Assembly (NCBI GenBank): GCA_964619535.1
Contig: CAZUEX010000014.1
Span: 34,879-98,878 of the forward strand
Reading direction: 5' to 3'
Origin: Leptonema sp964619535
GTDB taxonomy: Bacteria; Spirochaetota; Leptospiria; Leptospirales; Leptonemataceae
DNA: 64,000 bases
The notes under the pieces were generated by a model. It was not told the DNA's origin. It made no database searches and saw only the letters and a program-made list of their open reading frames with translations. Every line of letters begins with the position of its first letter. Position 1 is the first letter of the stretch. This document shows, piece after piece, positions 33,966-42,087 of the stretch. The translations under genes were made by a program, and so were the position numbers.

Positions 33966-34013
33966 GTCGGAAGGCTGCCTCCTGCATTCCTGCAGGGTCC
34001 GGAGTAATGCATT

Positions 34014-37000
34014 ATGACTGAAACACATACCAAACGTCCTACACTGGAAGATTTTCCTGTCTACAGAGAACTGCAGAAACGTATCCTCGTCCTTGACGGA
34101 GCCATGGGAACGATGATCCAGCGGCATACGCTGACCGAGGCGGACTTCCGCGGGGATCGCTTTAAAGACACGAAGAAAGAACTGAAAGGAAACAACGACC
34201 TGCTGTCTTTGACCAGGCCTGAGATTATCCGGGAGATTCACGAGGCCTACTTTGCTGCCGGGTCCGACATCGTTGAAACCAACACCTTCAGCTCAACGGC
34301 CATTGCCCAGGCCGATTACGGACTGGAATCCCTGGCCTATGAGCTCAATGTTGCCTCCGCCCGCCTGGCGCGCGAGGCGGCGGACCGGTTTAGCAGTCCT
34401 GAGCGTCCTCGCTTTGTGGCCGGTGCGATTGGGCCGACAAACCGTACTCTTTCTTTATCTCCTGATGTAAACGATCCAGGCTTTCGTGCCATCAGCTTCG
34501 ATGAGCTGGCCGATGCATATTACGAACAGATTCGAGGCCTGGTCGATGGCGGTGCAGATATTCTGCTCGTCGAGACGATCTTTGATACGCTGAACTGCAA
34601 GGCAGCCCTGTATGCCATCCAGAAGTATTTCGAGGCTTCGGGTAACTATCGTCCGGTAATGATCTCCGGTACCGTTGTTGACCAATCAGGGCGGACGCTA
34701 TCGGGTCAGACGGTAGAGGCCTTCTGGATCTCTGTTTCGCATGTGCCGCTTCTTATGTCTGTGGGCCTGAACTGTGCTCTTGGCTCGGAGCAGATGCGAC
34801 CTTTTGTAAGCGAGCTGTCACAGATTGCTACCTGTGCCATCAGTCTGTATCCGAATGCCGGTCTTCCCAATGAGTTTGGCGGTTACGATGAAACACCGCG
34901 TCGCATGGCCGAGGTGATTCGCGATTATGCAGCAGAAGGCTGGCTGAACATCGTTGGTGGCTGCTGTGGAACGACTCCGGATCACATCCATGACATGGCC
35001 GAGCTTGTAGAGGGCATTGCACCGCGAAAGCCTGCAGAAGGCGATCATTACCTGAAACTATCCGGCCTGGAACCGTTGATCGTTACTCCGGAAGCGAACT
35101 TCCTGAACGTCGGTGAACGAACGAACGTTACCGGCTCCAAACGATTTGCCCGTCTGATCCTGGAAGGGAACTATGACGAGGCCTTGAGCGTTGCTGCCGA
35201 GCAGGTAGAGAACGGAGCGCAGATTATCGATGTGAACATGGATGAGGGCATGCTCGATTCCAGAGAGGCCATGGACCGCTTTTTGAAGCTCGTGGCTGCG
35301 GAACCCGATATTGCCAGGGTTCCTGTTATGATCGACTCGTCGAAATTCGACATCATCGAGGCCGGTCTGAAGTGCGTGCAGGGAAAATGCGTCGTGAATT
35401 CCATCTCCATGAAAGAAGGGGTGGAGTCCTTTCTGGATCAGGCCAGACGCGTTCGCGCCTTTGGCGCTGCTGCCGTTGTGATGGCCTTTGATGAACAGGG
35501 ACAGGCCGATACCTATGAGCGTAGAATCGAGATCTGTAAGAAGGCCTACGATCTGCTTGTGAATGAGGTGGGCTTCCCTCCCCAGGATATCATCTTTGAT
35601 CCGAATATCTTTGCCGTGGCCACGGGTATTGAAGAGCACAATAACTATGCCCTTGATTTTATCAAGGCCACCCGCTGGATTAAAGAGAATCTGCCGCATG
35701 CAAAGGTAAGCGGTGGTGTTTCGAACATATCGTTTTCTTTTCGAGGCAACGAACCGGTGCGACGGGCCATGCATTCCGTCTTTCTCTATCATGCCATCAA
35801 GGCCGGTATGGACATGGGCATTGTGAATGCAGGGCAGCTCGATGTATATGATGAGATTGAGCCGGAACTGCGTGAGCTGTGCGAAGACGTCATCCTGAAC
35901 AGACGTCCGGATGCAACGGAACGTCTTATTGCAAAGGCCGAATCGCTGAAGGGACAGGGCAAAGAAACCACGGAAAAAGAAGAGCAGGCCTGGCGATCGG
36001 GCTCTGTGGAAGAACGCCTGAAGCATGCCCTGGTGCGTGGCATCGTGGACTATATCGAAGAAGATACAGAAGAGGCTCGTCAGAAGTACGGCTCACCGCT
36101 GACCGTCATTGAAGGGCCGCTGATGGCCGGCATGAACGTTGTAGGCGACCTCTTTGGTGCCGGTAAGATGTTTTTGCCCCAGGTGGTGAAATCGGCACGG
36201 GTTATGAAAAAGTCCGTGGCCTATCTGATTCCGTATCTGGAAGAGGAAAAGCGTCGTAACCAGGACCAGAGCAAGAATGCGAAGATCCTGCTTGCCACCG
36301 TCAAAGGGGATGTTCATGACATTGGCAAGAACATTGTCGGTGTCGTTCTGGCATGTAACAACTACGACGTTGTTGACCTTGGTGTGATGGTTCCCCGGGA
36401 GAAGATCCTGGAAGAGGCCATTCGCGAAAAGGCGGACATCATCGGACTATCCGGTCTGATTACCCCGTCTCTGGAAGAGATGACAGAGGTGGCGCGCGAA
36501 ATGGAAAGGCGCGGCATGAAGGTACCTCTGCTTATCGGTGGCGCTACCACAAGCGAAATGCATACGGCCGTAAAGATAGACAGGGAATACTCTGGTCCTG
36601 TTGTGCACGTTCTGGATGCTTCGCGCAGTGTGCCTGTGGCGGGTCAGCTTATCTCGGATGAGACGCGTGACGATTATGTGGCAAAGATCAGCCAGCGTTA
36701 CGATGAGCTCAGAGAACGTCATAGCTCGCGCGGCGAAGAAAGACAGCTGCTTTCCCTGGAAGAGGCACGCAAGAACAGCCTGAAGCTGAGCTTTGACGGA
36801 GACAATCGCCCGGTTGCGCCGAAGCAATGCGGTGTTTTTGAAATACAGCCTTCCCTGGAAGAGCTGCGTCCCTACATCGACTGGACGCCTTTCTTTCTGA
36901 CCTGGGAGATGCGTGGCAAGTATCCCTCCATCTTTGAAGATCCAAACCTGGGATCGGAGGCGAAGAAGCTGTTTGACGATGCCGGTACATTGCTCGACGA

Positions 37001-37715
37001 GATCGTATCTGGAAAGCTGCTTCAGCCGCGTGGCGTCTATGGGCTGTTTCCGGCATGGTCCGAGGGCGAATCTATCCTTATCTATAAAGACGAGAATCGC
37101 GATGAGGTCATCGGCCGATTCGAAGGACTGCGTCAGCAGGGCAAGAAACGTGAGGGTGAGCCGAACCGCAGCCTTTCTGATCTGATTGCACCGGTTTCTT
37201 CGGGGATCCCTGACTGGATGGGTGCCTTTGTTGTTACGACCGGTATCGGTCTGGAAAAGCTTGTAACGAAATTTGAGGCCGACCAGGATGACTATCGTTC
37301 GATTATGGCCAAGGCCCTGGCAGATCGGCTTGCAGAGGCCTTTGCCGAGTGGCTGCATGAGAAGGTGCGTCGAGAGTTCTGGGGCTACGAAACCGGTAAG
37401 CCTCTGACAAATGAAGAGCTGATTCGCGAAAAATACAGAGGGATCCGTCCGGCCCCTGGTTATCCGTCGCAACCGGATCATACAGAAAAACGTGAGCTGT
37501 TCCGCCTGCTGGACGCTACTCGCAGGGCTCATGTGCAGCTGACGGAATCGCTGGCCATGTATCCGGCTGCCTCTGTAAGTGGCCTGTACTTTGCGCATCC
37601 ACAGGCAGCGTATTTCCATCTGGGCCGTATCGGCAAGGATCAGCTGGAAGACTATGCCCGTCGTAAGGGGATGCCGGTGGAAGAGGCCGCTCGCTGGCTG
37701 TCTCCGATTCTGTAA
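34014..37715 (+). CDS. metH: B12-dependent methionine synthase
   Basis: A full-length 1233-residue MetH that methylates homocysteine with 5-methyl-THF. Four modules are present in order: homocysteine/zinc domain (residues 1-340, GGCCGTTPDH supplying zinc cysteines), pterin domain (about 355-630, LNVGERTNVTGSKRF), cobalamin cap and binding domain (about 660-910, VKGDVHDIGKNIVG with the axial His), and the SAM-binding reactivation domain (about 925-1233, ending ASVSGLYFAHPQAAYFHLGR). Its promoter carries the operator shared with the SahR-like/ahcY operon. Dependence on cobalamin is expected; no B12 riboswitch is seen in the short leader. Confidence 0.97.
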   Translation: MTETHTKRPTLEDFPVYRELQKRILVLDGAMGTMIQRHTLTEADFRGDRFKDTKKELKGNNDLLSLTRPEIIREIHEAYFAAGSDIVETNTFSSTAIAQADYGLESLAYELNVASARLAREAADRFSSPERPRFVAGAIGPTNRTLSLSPDVNDPGFRAISFDELADAYYEQIRGLVDGGADILLVETIFDTLNCKAALYAIQKYFEASGNYRPVMISGTVVDQSGRTLSGQTVEAFWISVSHVPLLMSVGLNCALGSEQMRPFVSELSQIATCAISLYPNAGLPNEFGGYDETPRRMAEVIRDYAAEGWLNIVGGCCGTTPDHIHDMAELVEGIAPRKPAEGDHYLKLSGLEPLIVTPEANFLNVGERTNVTGSKRFARLILEGNYDEALSVAAEQVENGAQIIDVNMDEGMLDSREAMDRFLKLVAAEPDIARVPVMIDSSKFDIIEAGLKCVQGKCVVNSISMKEGVESFLDQARRVRAFGAAAVVMAFDEQGQADTYERRIEICKKAYDLLVNEVGFPPQDIIFDPNIFAVATGIEEHNNYALDFIKATRWIKENLPHAKVSGGVSNISFSFRGNEPVRRAMHSVFLYHAIKAGMDMGIVNAGQLDVYDEIEPELRELCEDVILNRRPDATERLIAKAESLKGQGKETTEKEEQAWRSGSVEERLKHALVRGIVDYIEEDTEEARQKYGSPLTVIEGPLMAGMNVVGDLFGAGKMFLPQVVKSARVMKKSVAYLIPYLEEEKRRNQDQSKNAKILLATVKGDVHDIGKNIVGVVLACNNYDVVDLGVMVPREKILEEAIREKADIIGLSGLITPSLEEMTEVAREMERRGMKVPLLIGGATTSEMHTAVKIDREYSGPVVHVLDASRSVPVAGQLISDETRDDYVAKISQRYDELRERHSSRGEERQLLSLEEARKNSLKLSFDGDNRPVAPKQCGVFEIQPSLEELRPYIDWTPFFLTWEMRGKYPSIFEDPNLGSEAKKLFDDAGTLLDEIVSGKLLQPRGVYGLFPAWSEGESILIYKDENRDEVIGRFEGLRQQGKKREGEPNRSLSDLIAPVSSGIPDWMGAFVVTTGIGLEKLVTKFEADQDDYRSIMAKALADRLAEAFAEWLHEKVRREFWGYETGKPLTNEELIREKYRGIRPAPGYPSQPDHTEKRELFRLLDATRRAHVQLTESLAMYPAASVSGLYFAHPQAAYFHLGRIGKDQLEDYARRKGMPVEEAARWLSPIL

Positions 37716-37791
37716 GGCTTTGCGGGCTGGCGGGCAGGGCCACCTGCTTCTCATGATTGTTCCAGCAAGGTTCCAGGAGGGTTTGGACCGG

Positions 37792-38928
37792 ATGAAGGAT
37801 CTTTTTCATACATCACAGGACTGGATCTTTGAGAAGGGGTGGCTGGATGCAACGCCGGCACAGGCCTTGATCATTCTTGCAGGCCTGCCATGCGTGCTTC
37901 TTGTTGCGCGTCTGCTTTCTGTATGGACGGGGCGCTGGCTTATGCACTATCGCCGTGGCAGGGCAGCGAGTAAGACGTCTGTCTTCCATTTTCAAAACTC
38001 TTTCTTTTTTCTGATCGCGATGCTTATGCTGTCTGTTCTGCTTGCCTCTGTGTCACTGACAGGGCAGGCGAAACAGGTGGCCGGCATTGTTCTGCGAAGC
38101 GGCTGGGCTGCTACACTGTGCTGGTTGCTGTATCGTTCTTTAACGTATGCAACGGTTCTTGTAGAACATCGCATCAGCGAAAGCACTACAGAGGCCTGGC
38201 GTATTCGCGGCGTGCGCACGCAGATGATTATCCTGCGTCGCATTGCAGGCTTTGTTGTGCTTGTTTTGGCCGTTTCCATCATGCTTTTGCAGTTCGAGGT
38301 GGTGCAGAAGGTTGGGCTGTCTTTGCTGGCCTCTGCCGGCGTGGCAGGCATTGTCATTGGTCTATCGGCACAGAAGTCCATCGCCTCTATCCTGTACGGA
38401 CTTCAGCTGGCCATTACACAACCGGTTCGCATCGGCGATACCGTTATCCTCGAAGGGGAGTGGGGACAGATCGAAGAGATTCATCTGACCTATGTGGTTC
38501 TGCGCATATGGGATGAACGACGCCTGATCGTACCGGTGGAGCGTATCCTCAATGCTCCCTTCGAGAACTGGACGCGAACATCGCCGAGGATCATCGGCAC
38601 CGTTTTTATCAATGTCGATTTTCGAGCCCCCGTATCGGATCTGCGTCAGGCCTTTTCGACGTTCGTTCAATCCCAGCCGTTGTGGGATGGCCGGGTTTGT
38701 TCTCTGCAGGTTACGGAGGTTCAGGAACACAGCGTGCAGCTGCGAGCCCTTGTCTCTGCTGCCGATGCATCCAGCGTCTGGGATCTGCGTTGCCTGGTGC
38801 GCGAATGGTTTATCGAGTATCTTTCGTCGCTTGACGGCGGTCGCTACCTGCCTGTCTTTCCGGTACAGGCAAGCGATCCAGACGAAGCGGATGGCGAAGA
38901 AACGGGAGGGCCGGACAGGGCGCCTTAG
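37792..38928 (+). CDS. MscS-family mechanosensitive channel
   Basis: A 378-residue inner-membrane channel with four or five membrane helices and an MscS core: LLASAGVAGIVIGLSAQKSI as the pore helix, followed by the beta-domain RIGDTVILEGEWGQIEEIHLT and RRLIVPVERILNAPFENWTR. It likely releases solutes during osmotic downshock. The ATG at 37792 is preceded by AGGAGG; another ATG at 37753 would extend it by 13 residues. It follows metH by 76 bp and is convergent with the M23-like gene, overlapping it by 4 bp. Confidence 0.87.
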   Translation: MKDLFHTSQDWIFEKGWLDATPAQALIILAGLPCVLLVARLLSVWTGRWLMHYRRGRAASKTSVFHFQNSFFFLIAMLMLSVLLASVSLTGQAKQVAGIVLRSGWAATLCWLLYRSLTYATVLVEHRISESTTEAWRIRGVRTQMIILRRIAGFVVLVLAVSIMLLQFEVVQKVGLSLLASAGVAGIVIGLSAQKSIASILYGLQLAITQPVRIGDTVILEGEWGQIEEIHLTYVVLRIWDERRLIVPVERILNAPFENWTRTSPRIIGTVFINVDFRAPVSDLRQAFSTFVQSQPLWDGRVCSLQVTEVQEHSVQLRALVSAADASSVWDLRCLVREWFIEYLSSLDGGRYLPVFPVQASDPDEADGEETGGPDRAP

Positions 38929-39386
38929 GTCCCTGGCTTTGTGGTTATGCCGGCCTCTGCAAGCAGGGGAGCGGGATCGATCACATCTCCCTGTTCGTTC
39001 AGTATGGTCAGGTGCAGGTGAGGGCCGACCATGCCCGTGGTCTGTTCTGCATAACGTCCCAGCTCAAGCCCGGGCTGCACCGTTAGATCTTCGGGAAACA
39101 TAACGGACAGAAGGTGCACGTAAAGGGCATAGTAGCGACGGTCTGCAATTTCATGCTCGATGGCCACAACGTTTCCTGACCATGGAGATCGTTGAACATG
39201 CGTCAAAACCGGAGCGCATCGATCGATGTCCTTGATTACCTTACCGCGGGCAATGGCAAAAACCCTTGTATCGCCGGAGCGGCTGACAAGGTTGATGCCA
39301 TTGTGAAAGGTCTTCTGTCCCCTGTCGGAACGAAAGCCGTAAGGCGTTGTAATGACTGCATCCTGGACGGGTGAGTGTATTCTCAT
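38925..39386 (-). CDS. M23/LytM-like peptidase domain protein
   Basis: A 153-residue single-domain protein of the M23 (LytM) fold without a signal peptide. The HNGIN motif occupies the HxGxD position, so the usual metal-binding Asp is Asn. GPHLHLTI supplies the expected H-x-H. The family core VFAIARGKVIK, VAIEHE and YALYVHL is present, and the ending IDPAPLL matches the usual C-terminus. The Asp-to-Asn change questions full peptidase activity. It is convergent with the MscS gene and divergent from the beta-lactamase-like gene. Confidence 0.78.
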   Translation of the reverse strand: MRIHSPVQDAVITTPYGFRSDRGQKTFHNGINLVSRSGDTRVFAIARGKVIKDIDRCAPVLTHVQRSPWSGNVVAIEHEIADRRYYALYVHLLSVMFPEDLTVQPGLELGRYAEQTTGMVGPHLHLTILNEQGDVIDPAPLLAEAGITTKPGT

Positions 39387-39451
39387 AGCAGCCTCCTCGA
39401 TGTTTTATCTTCGACAGTGGCAGAACTTTGATAAGCTTGATTTTCGTAAAT

Positions 39452-40252
39452 ATGAAATATTCATATTCAGGAAAGGTTCTGTCCAGGCTCTGGACCCTGC
39501 GCCGGCTGCCTGTACTCTGCAGTTTGATCGTCTCTTCCGTGCTGTATGCAGAGGAGTATGTGCTACTGCGTACGGTGATCGAGGATCAGAGCATCAGGCA
39601 TGATCGGCCTGCAGGCAACAGGCATCTCCTGACCAGGCCCTCTCATCCGGCTTCTGTTTTTAAAGTGGTGATTCTGATCGGGTTGTTGCGAGAGGGCAGG
39701 ATCCGTCCCGATGAGCGTGTGGTTGTGGAGCGCCACATCTCAAAAGCACCGGTAAGCATTCAAGAAGCCACCTACCGATCCTCGAACCTGGCCTTTACAG
39801 CGCTTGCAAGACGGCTCGGTGCGCATCGACTTCGACAGGAGGCTGTTCGGATGCAGTTCTTTCGTTCCGTCCCCCCGGAAGACTTCGGGCGCTCTTCTTC
39901 TGTTTATCGAGGAGAAGACCTGTTAACCGATCCGGAGCACGTTCACCGCTTTATGATCTCTGTGGCATCAGGAGCGAAGTTGCAGCAACCGGAGCGACTG
40001 CATGCCTTTTTGCTGTGGCCGGGGAGCTGTGGTTTGCAGATCGAAGCCGGCAAAAGGAGTGGGACGATCCATGCAAAGAGCGGTACCTGGGCAGGCTCGG
40101 CCTATATGACAGGCTTCTGTTCAGACCATCGTCGGACAGAGGTCGTTACGGTCTTTGTGCCGTACAGGGTGCCGCACTGGAGGCCGGCACGAACGAAGGC
40201 GATACAACTCTTTTATAAGCAGCTGCAGGCCCGCCTGCCCGATATACGGTAA
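39452..40252 (+). CDS. Class D beta-lactamase/PBP-like protein
   Basis: A 266-residue exported serine penicillin-recognising enzyme. The signal peptide ends near LYA-EEY. Motifs: HPASVFKVVILI (S-x-x-K with the acylating Ser), YRSSN as the S-x-N type second motif, and HAKSGTWAGS as the KSG triad. Size and motif order match class D-like enzymes and small transpeptidases. Either beta-lactam hydrolysis or a cell-wall role is possible, and context does not decide. The start at ATG 39452 gives a clean signal peptide; an ATG eight residues earlier is possible. Confidence 0.75.
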   Translation: MKYSYSGKVLSRLWTLRRLPVLCSLIVSSVLYAEEYVLLRTVIEDQSIRHDRPAGNRHLLTRPSHPASVFKVVILIGLLREGRIRPDERVVVERHISKAPVSIQEATYRSSNLAFTALARRLGAHRLRQEAVRMQFFRSVPPEDFGRSSSVYRGEDLLTDPEHVHRFMISVASGAKLQQPERLHAFLLWPGSCGLQIEAGKRSGTIHAKSGTWAGSAYMTGFCSDHRRTEVVTVFVPYRVPHWRPARTKAIQLFYKQLQARLPDIR

Positions 40253-40256
40253 TGCC

Positions 40257-41597
40257 TCAGGGCAGGGTGCTGTCCACGTCATCTATGCGGTGTAAGAAGC
40301 GATCCGTTTCGCCCTTGACCTGCCCGGAAAGAAGCAGAAGGGCGATGAGATTGGGGAAGGCCATCAGGCCTGTTGTAAGATCCGAAATGATCCAGACGGC
40401 ATCGAGTGTAACAACGGCTCCGGCCCAGGCCGTCAGTACCACAGAGATTCGATACCATGGAATGGCGATGCGGCCCCAGAGGAATTCAGCGGCCACCTCC
40501 CCGTAGTAGCTCCAGCCAAGGATGGTCGTAAAGGCAAAGGGAAACAGGCAGGCATTCAGAAGCTCCGGCCCGAAGTACGGAATCCTTTTAAAGGCCGTCA
40601 TCGTAAGCAATCTGTCGTTCGATTCCTGCAACCAGTCACCGGCAGCGACAAGGACGATACCGGTCAGGGCACAGAGAAGGATGGTGTCCCAGAAGACGGT
40701 CGAGGCCTGAACAAGCCCCTGATGGACCGAGTTCGGCGTTCGGGCAGCGGCAGCGGCAATGGGCGCACTGCCCTGACCGGCCTCATTCGAGAAAAGCCCC
40801 CTGGCAGAGCCGTAGCGCAGGGCCTCTTTTACTCCGGCCCCTGCAAAGCCTCCGGCTGCTGCCTCGCCCTCAAAGGCCGAACGAAGGATGCGCCAGATGG
40901 CATCGGGCACATCGCTGCGCAGAAGCCAGAACAGGTAGAGCAGGGCGGCCACATACAGGATGGACATCAAAGGAACAAGAAGCTCGGAAACAAAGGCAAT
41001 GCCCCGGATGCCGCGAACGATCACGATGGCCGTAAGTCCGGCAACGATGCCGCCACTCAGCCATGCAGGAATGCCAAAGGCATCGTCGGCAAGCAAGGCG
41101 ATGGCATTGGCCTGGACGGCATTGCCGCTGCCCAGGGCAGAGAGAACGGTGAAGAAGGCGAAGAAGATGGCAGGCCAGGGACTGCGAAGGCTGTTACGCA
41201 GAACAAACATCGGGCCTCCGATGCGATCCCCGGCCTCATCCACATGGCGATGACGCACTGCCAGCACGGCCTCTGCATAACGGGAGGCTATGCCAAAAAA
41301 GCCACCGATCCACATCCAGAAGATGGCACCCGGTCCGCCTGCGACGAGGGCTGTGGCCACGCCGGTGATGTTGCCCGTTCCCACCGTGCCGCCCAGGGCC
41401 GTGGCCAGGGCTGCAAAGGGGCTGATCTGCCCGGCTGCCGACCTGCGCGACAGGCTCAGCCGTATGCCCTGGAACAACCGGCGCTGGATAAAGCCAAGAC
41501 GAAAGGTTAAGAAAACATGGGTTCCCAGCAACAGAATGACCAGGAACCATCCCCAGACGATATCGTTCAGGCTGCTTAGAAGAGAGAGAACGGACAC
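40257..41597 (-). CDS. Alanine/glycine:cation symporter (AGCS family)
   Basis: A 446-residue transporter with about ten membrane helices. The AGCS signatures ALATALGGTVGTGNITGVATA near the N-terminus and ARGLFSNEAGQGSAPIAAAA in the middle are clear. It should import alanine or glycine with Na+ or H+. No ATG is available before the first helix; the start is taken as the GTG (VSVLSLLSSLNDIVWGW), 8 bp after the OsmC stop, so the two genes probably share an operon. No good ribosome-binding site is seen before it. Confidence 0.88.
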   Translation of the reverse strand: MSVLSLLSSLNDIVWGWFLVILLLGTHVFLTFRLGFIQRRLFQGIRLSLSRRSAAGQISPFAALATALGGTVGTGNITGVATALVAGGPGAIFWMWIGGFFGIASRYAEAVLAVRHRHVDEAGDRIGGPMFVLRNSLRSPWPAIFFAFFTVLSALGSGNAVQANAIALLADDAFGIPAWLSGGIVAGLTAIVIVRGIRGIAFVSELLVPLMSILYVAALLYLFWLLRSDVPDAIWRILRSAFEGEAAAGGFAGAGVKEALRYGSARGLFSNEAGQGSAPIAAAAARTPNSVHQGLVQASTVFWDTILLCALTGIVLVAAGDWLQESNDRLLTMTAFKRIPYFGPELLNACLFPFAFTTILGWSYYGEVAAEFLWGRIAIPWYRISVVLTAWAGAVVTLDAVWIISDLTTGLMAFPNLIALLLLSGQVKGETDRFLHRIDDVDSTLP

Positions 41598-41604
41598 GTA
41601 TGGT

Positions 41605-42012
41605 TCAGTCGATGATGATCTCGTGTGTGATTTCCGCTGTTTTTGCAAGCATCGCGGAAACGCCACAGTACTGATTCTGCGACAGATTGACGGCCTTTTC
41701 AAGCTTCTCTCTGTCTGTGCCCGAAGCAATATACTTCAGATGAATCCGTGAGAATACCTTTGGATGCTCGGTGGTCTGATCGGCTTCTACCTCTACGCGA
41801 AAAGAAGACGGAAGGGCGCGCATCTTTTTCAGGATGGCGATGACGTCCATGGCGGTGCAGCCTGCCAGGCCTGACAGTACCAGTTCTTTAGGAGATTGTC
41901 CCTTGCCCTGACCTCCATGCTCTACAGAAGCATCCAATGAAACGGTTGCTGTATCTGTAGCAGCGGTCATGTACATATTTTCATGCCAGGTGAGTACGGT
42001 TTTCATGTCCAT
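41605..42012 (-). CDS. OsmC/Ohr-family protein
   Basis: A 135-residue OsmC-type peroxidase-like protein. The two redox cysteines are in SGLAGCTAMDV and NQYCGVSAML, the spacing normal for this family. Relatives reduce organic hydroperoxides using dithiols. It begins MDMKTVLTWHENM; the second Met two codons on is also possible. It lies 8 bp upstream of the AGCS start and 75 bp after the HrpB stop. Confidence 0.88.
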   Translation of the reverse strand: MDMKTVLTWHENMYMTAATDTATVSLDASVEHGGQGKGQSPKELVLSGLAGCTAMDVIAILKKMRALPSSFRVEVEADQTTEHPKVFSRIHLKYIASGTDREKLEKAVNLSQNQYCGVSAMLAKTAEITHEIIID

Positions 42013-42087
42013 AGGTATAATGATACGTATTGCCTTTGCAGATGGAAGCGAAAATTTGTCTGATGAATGGCAACCGTGCCGCAGAAC

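Noticed and set aside
35058..36026. A 322-residue leftward frame opposite metH
   Set aside because: It is entirely inside metH, with no recognisable protein features.
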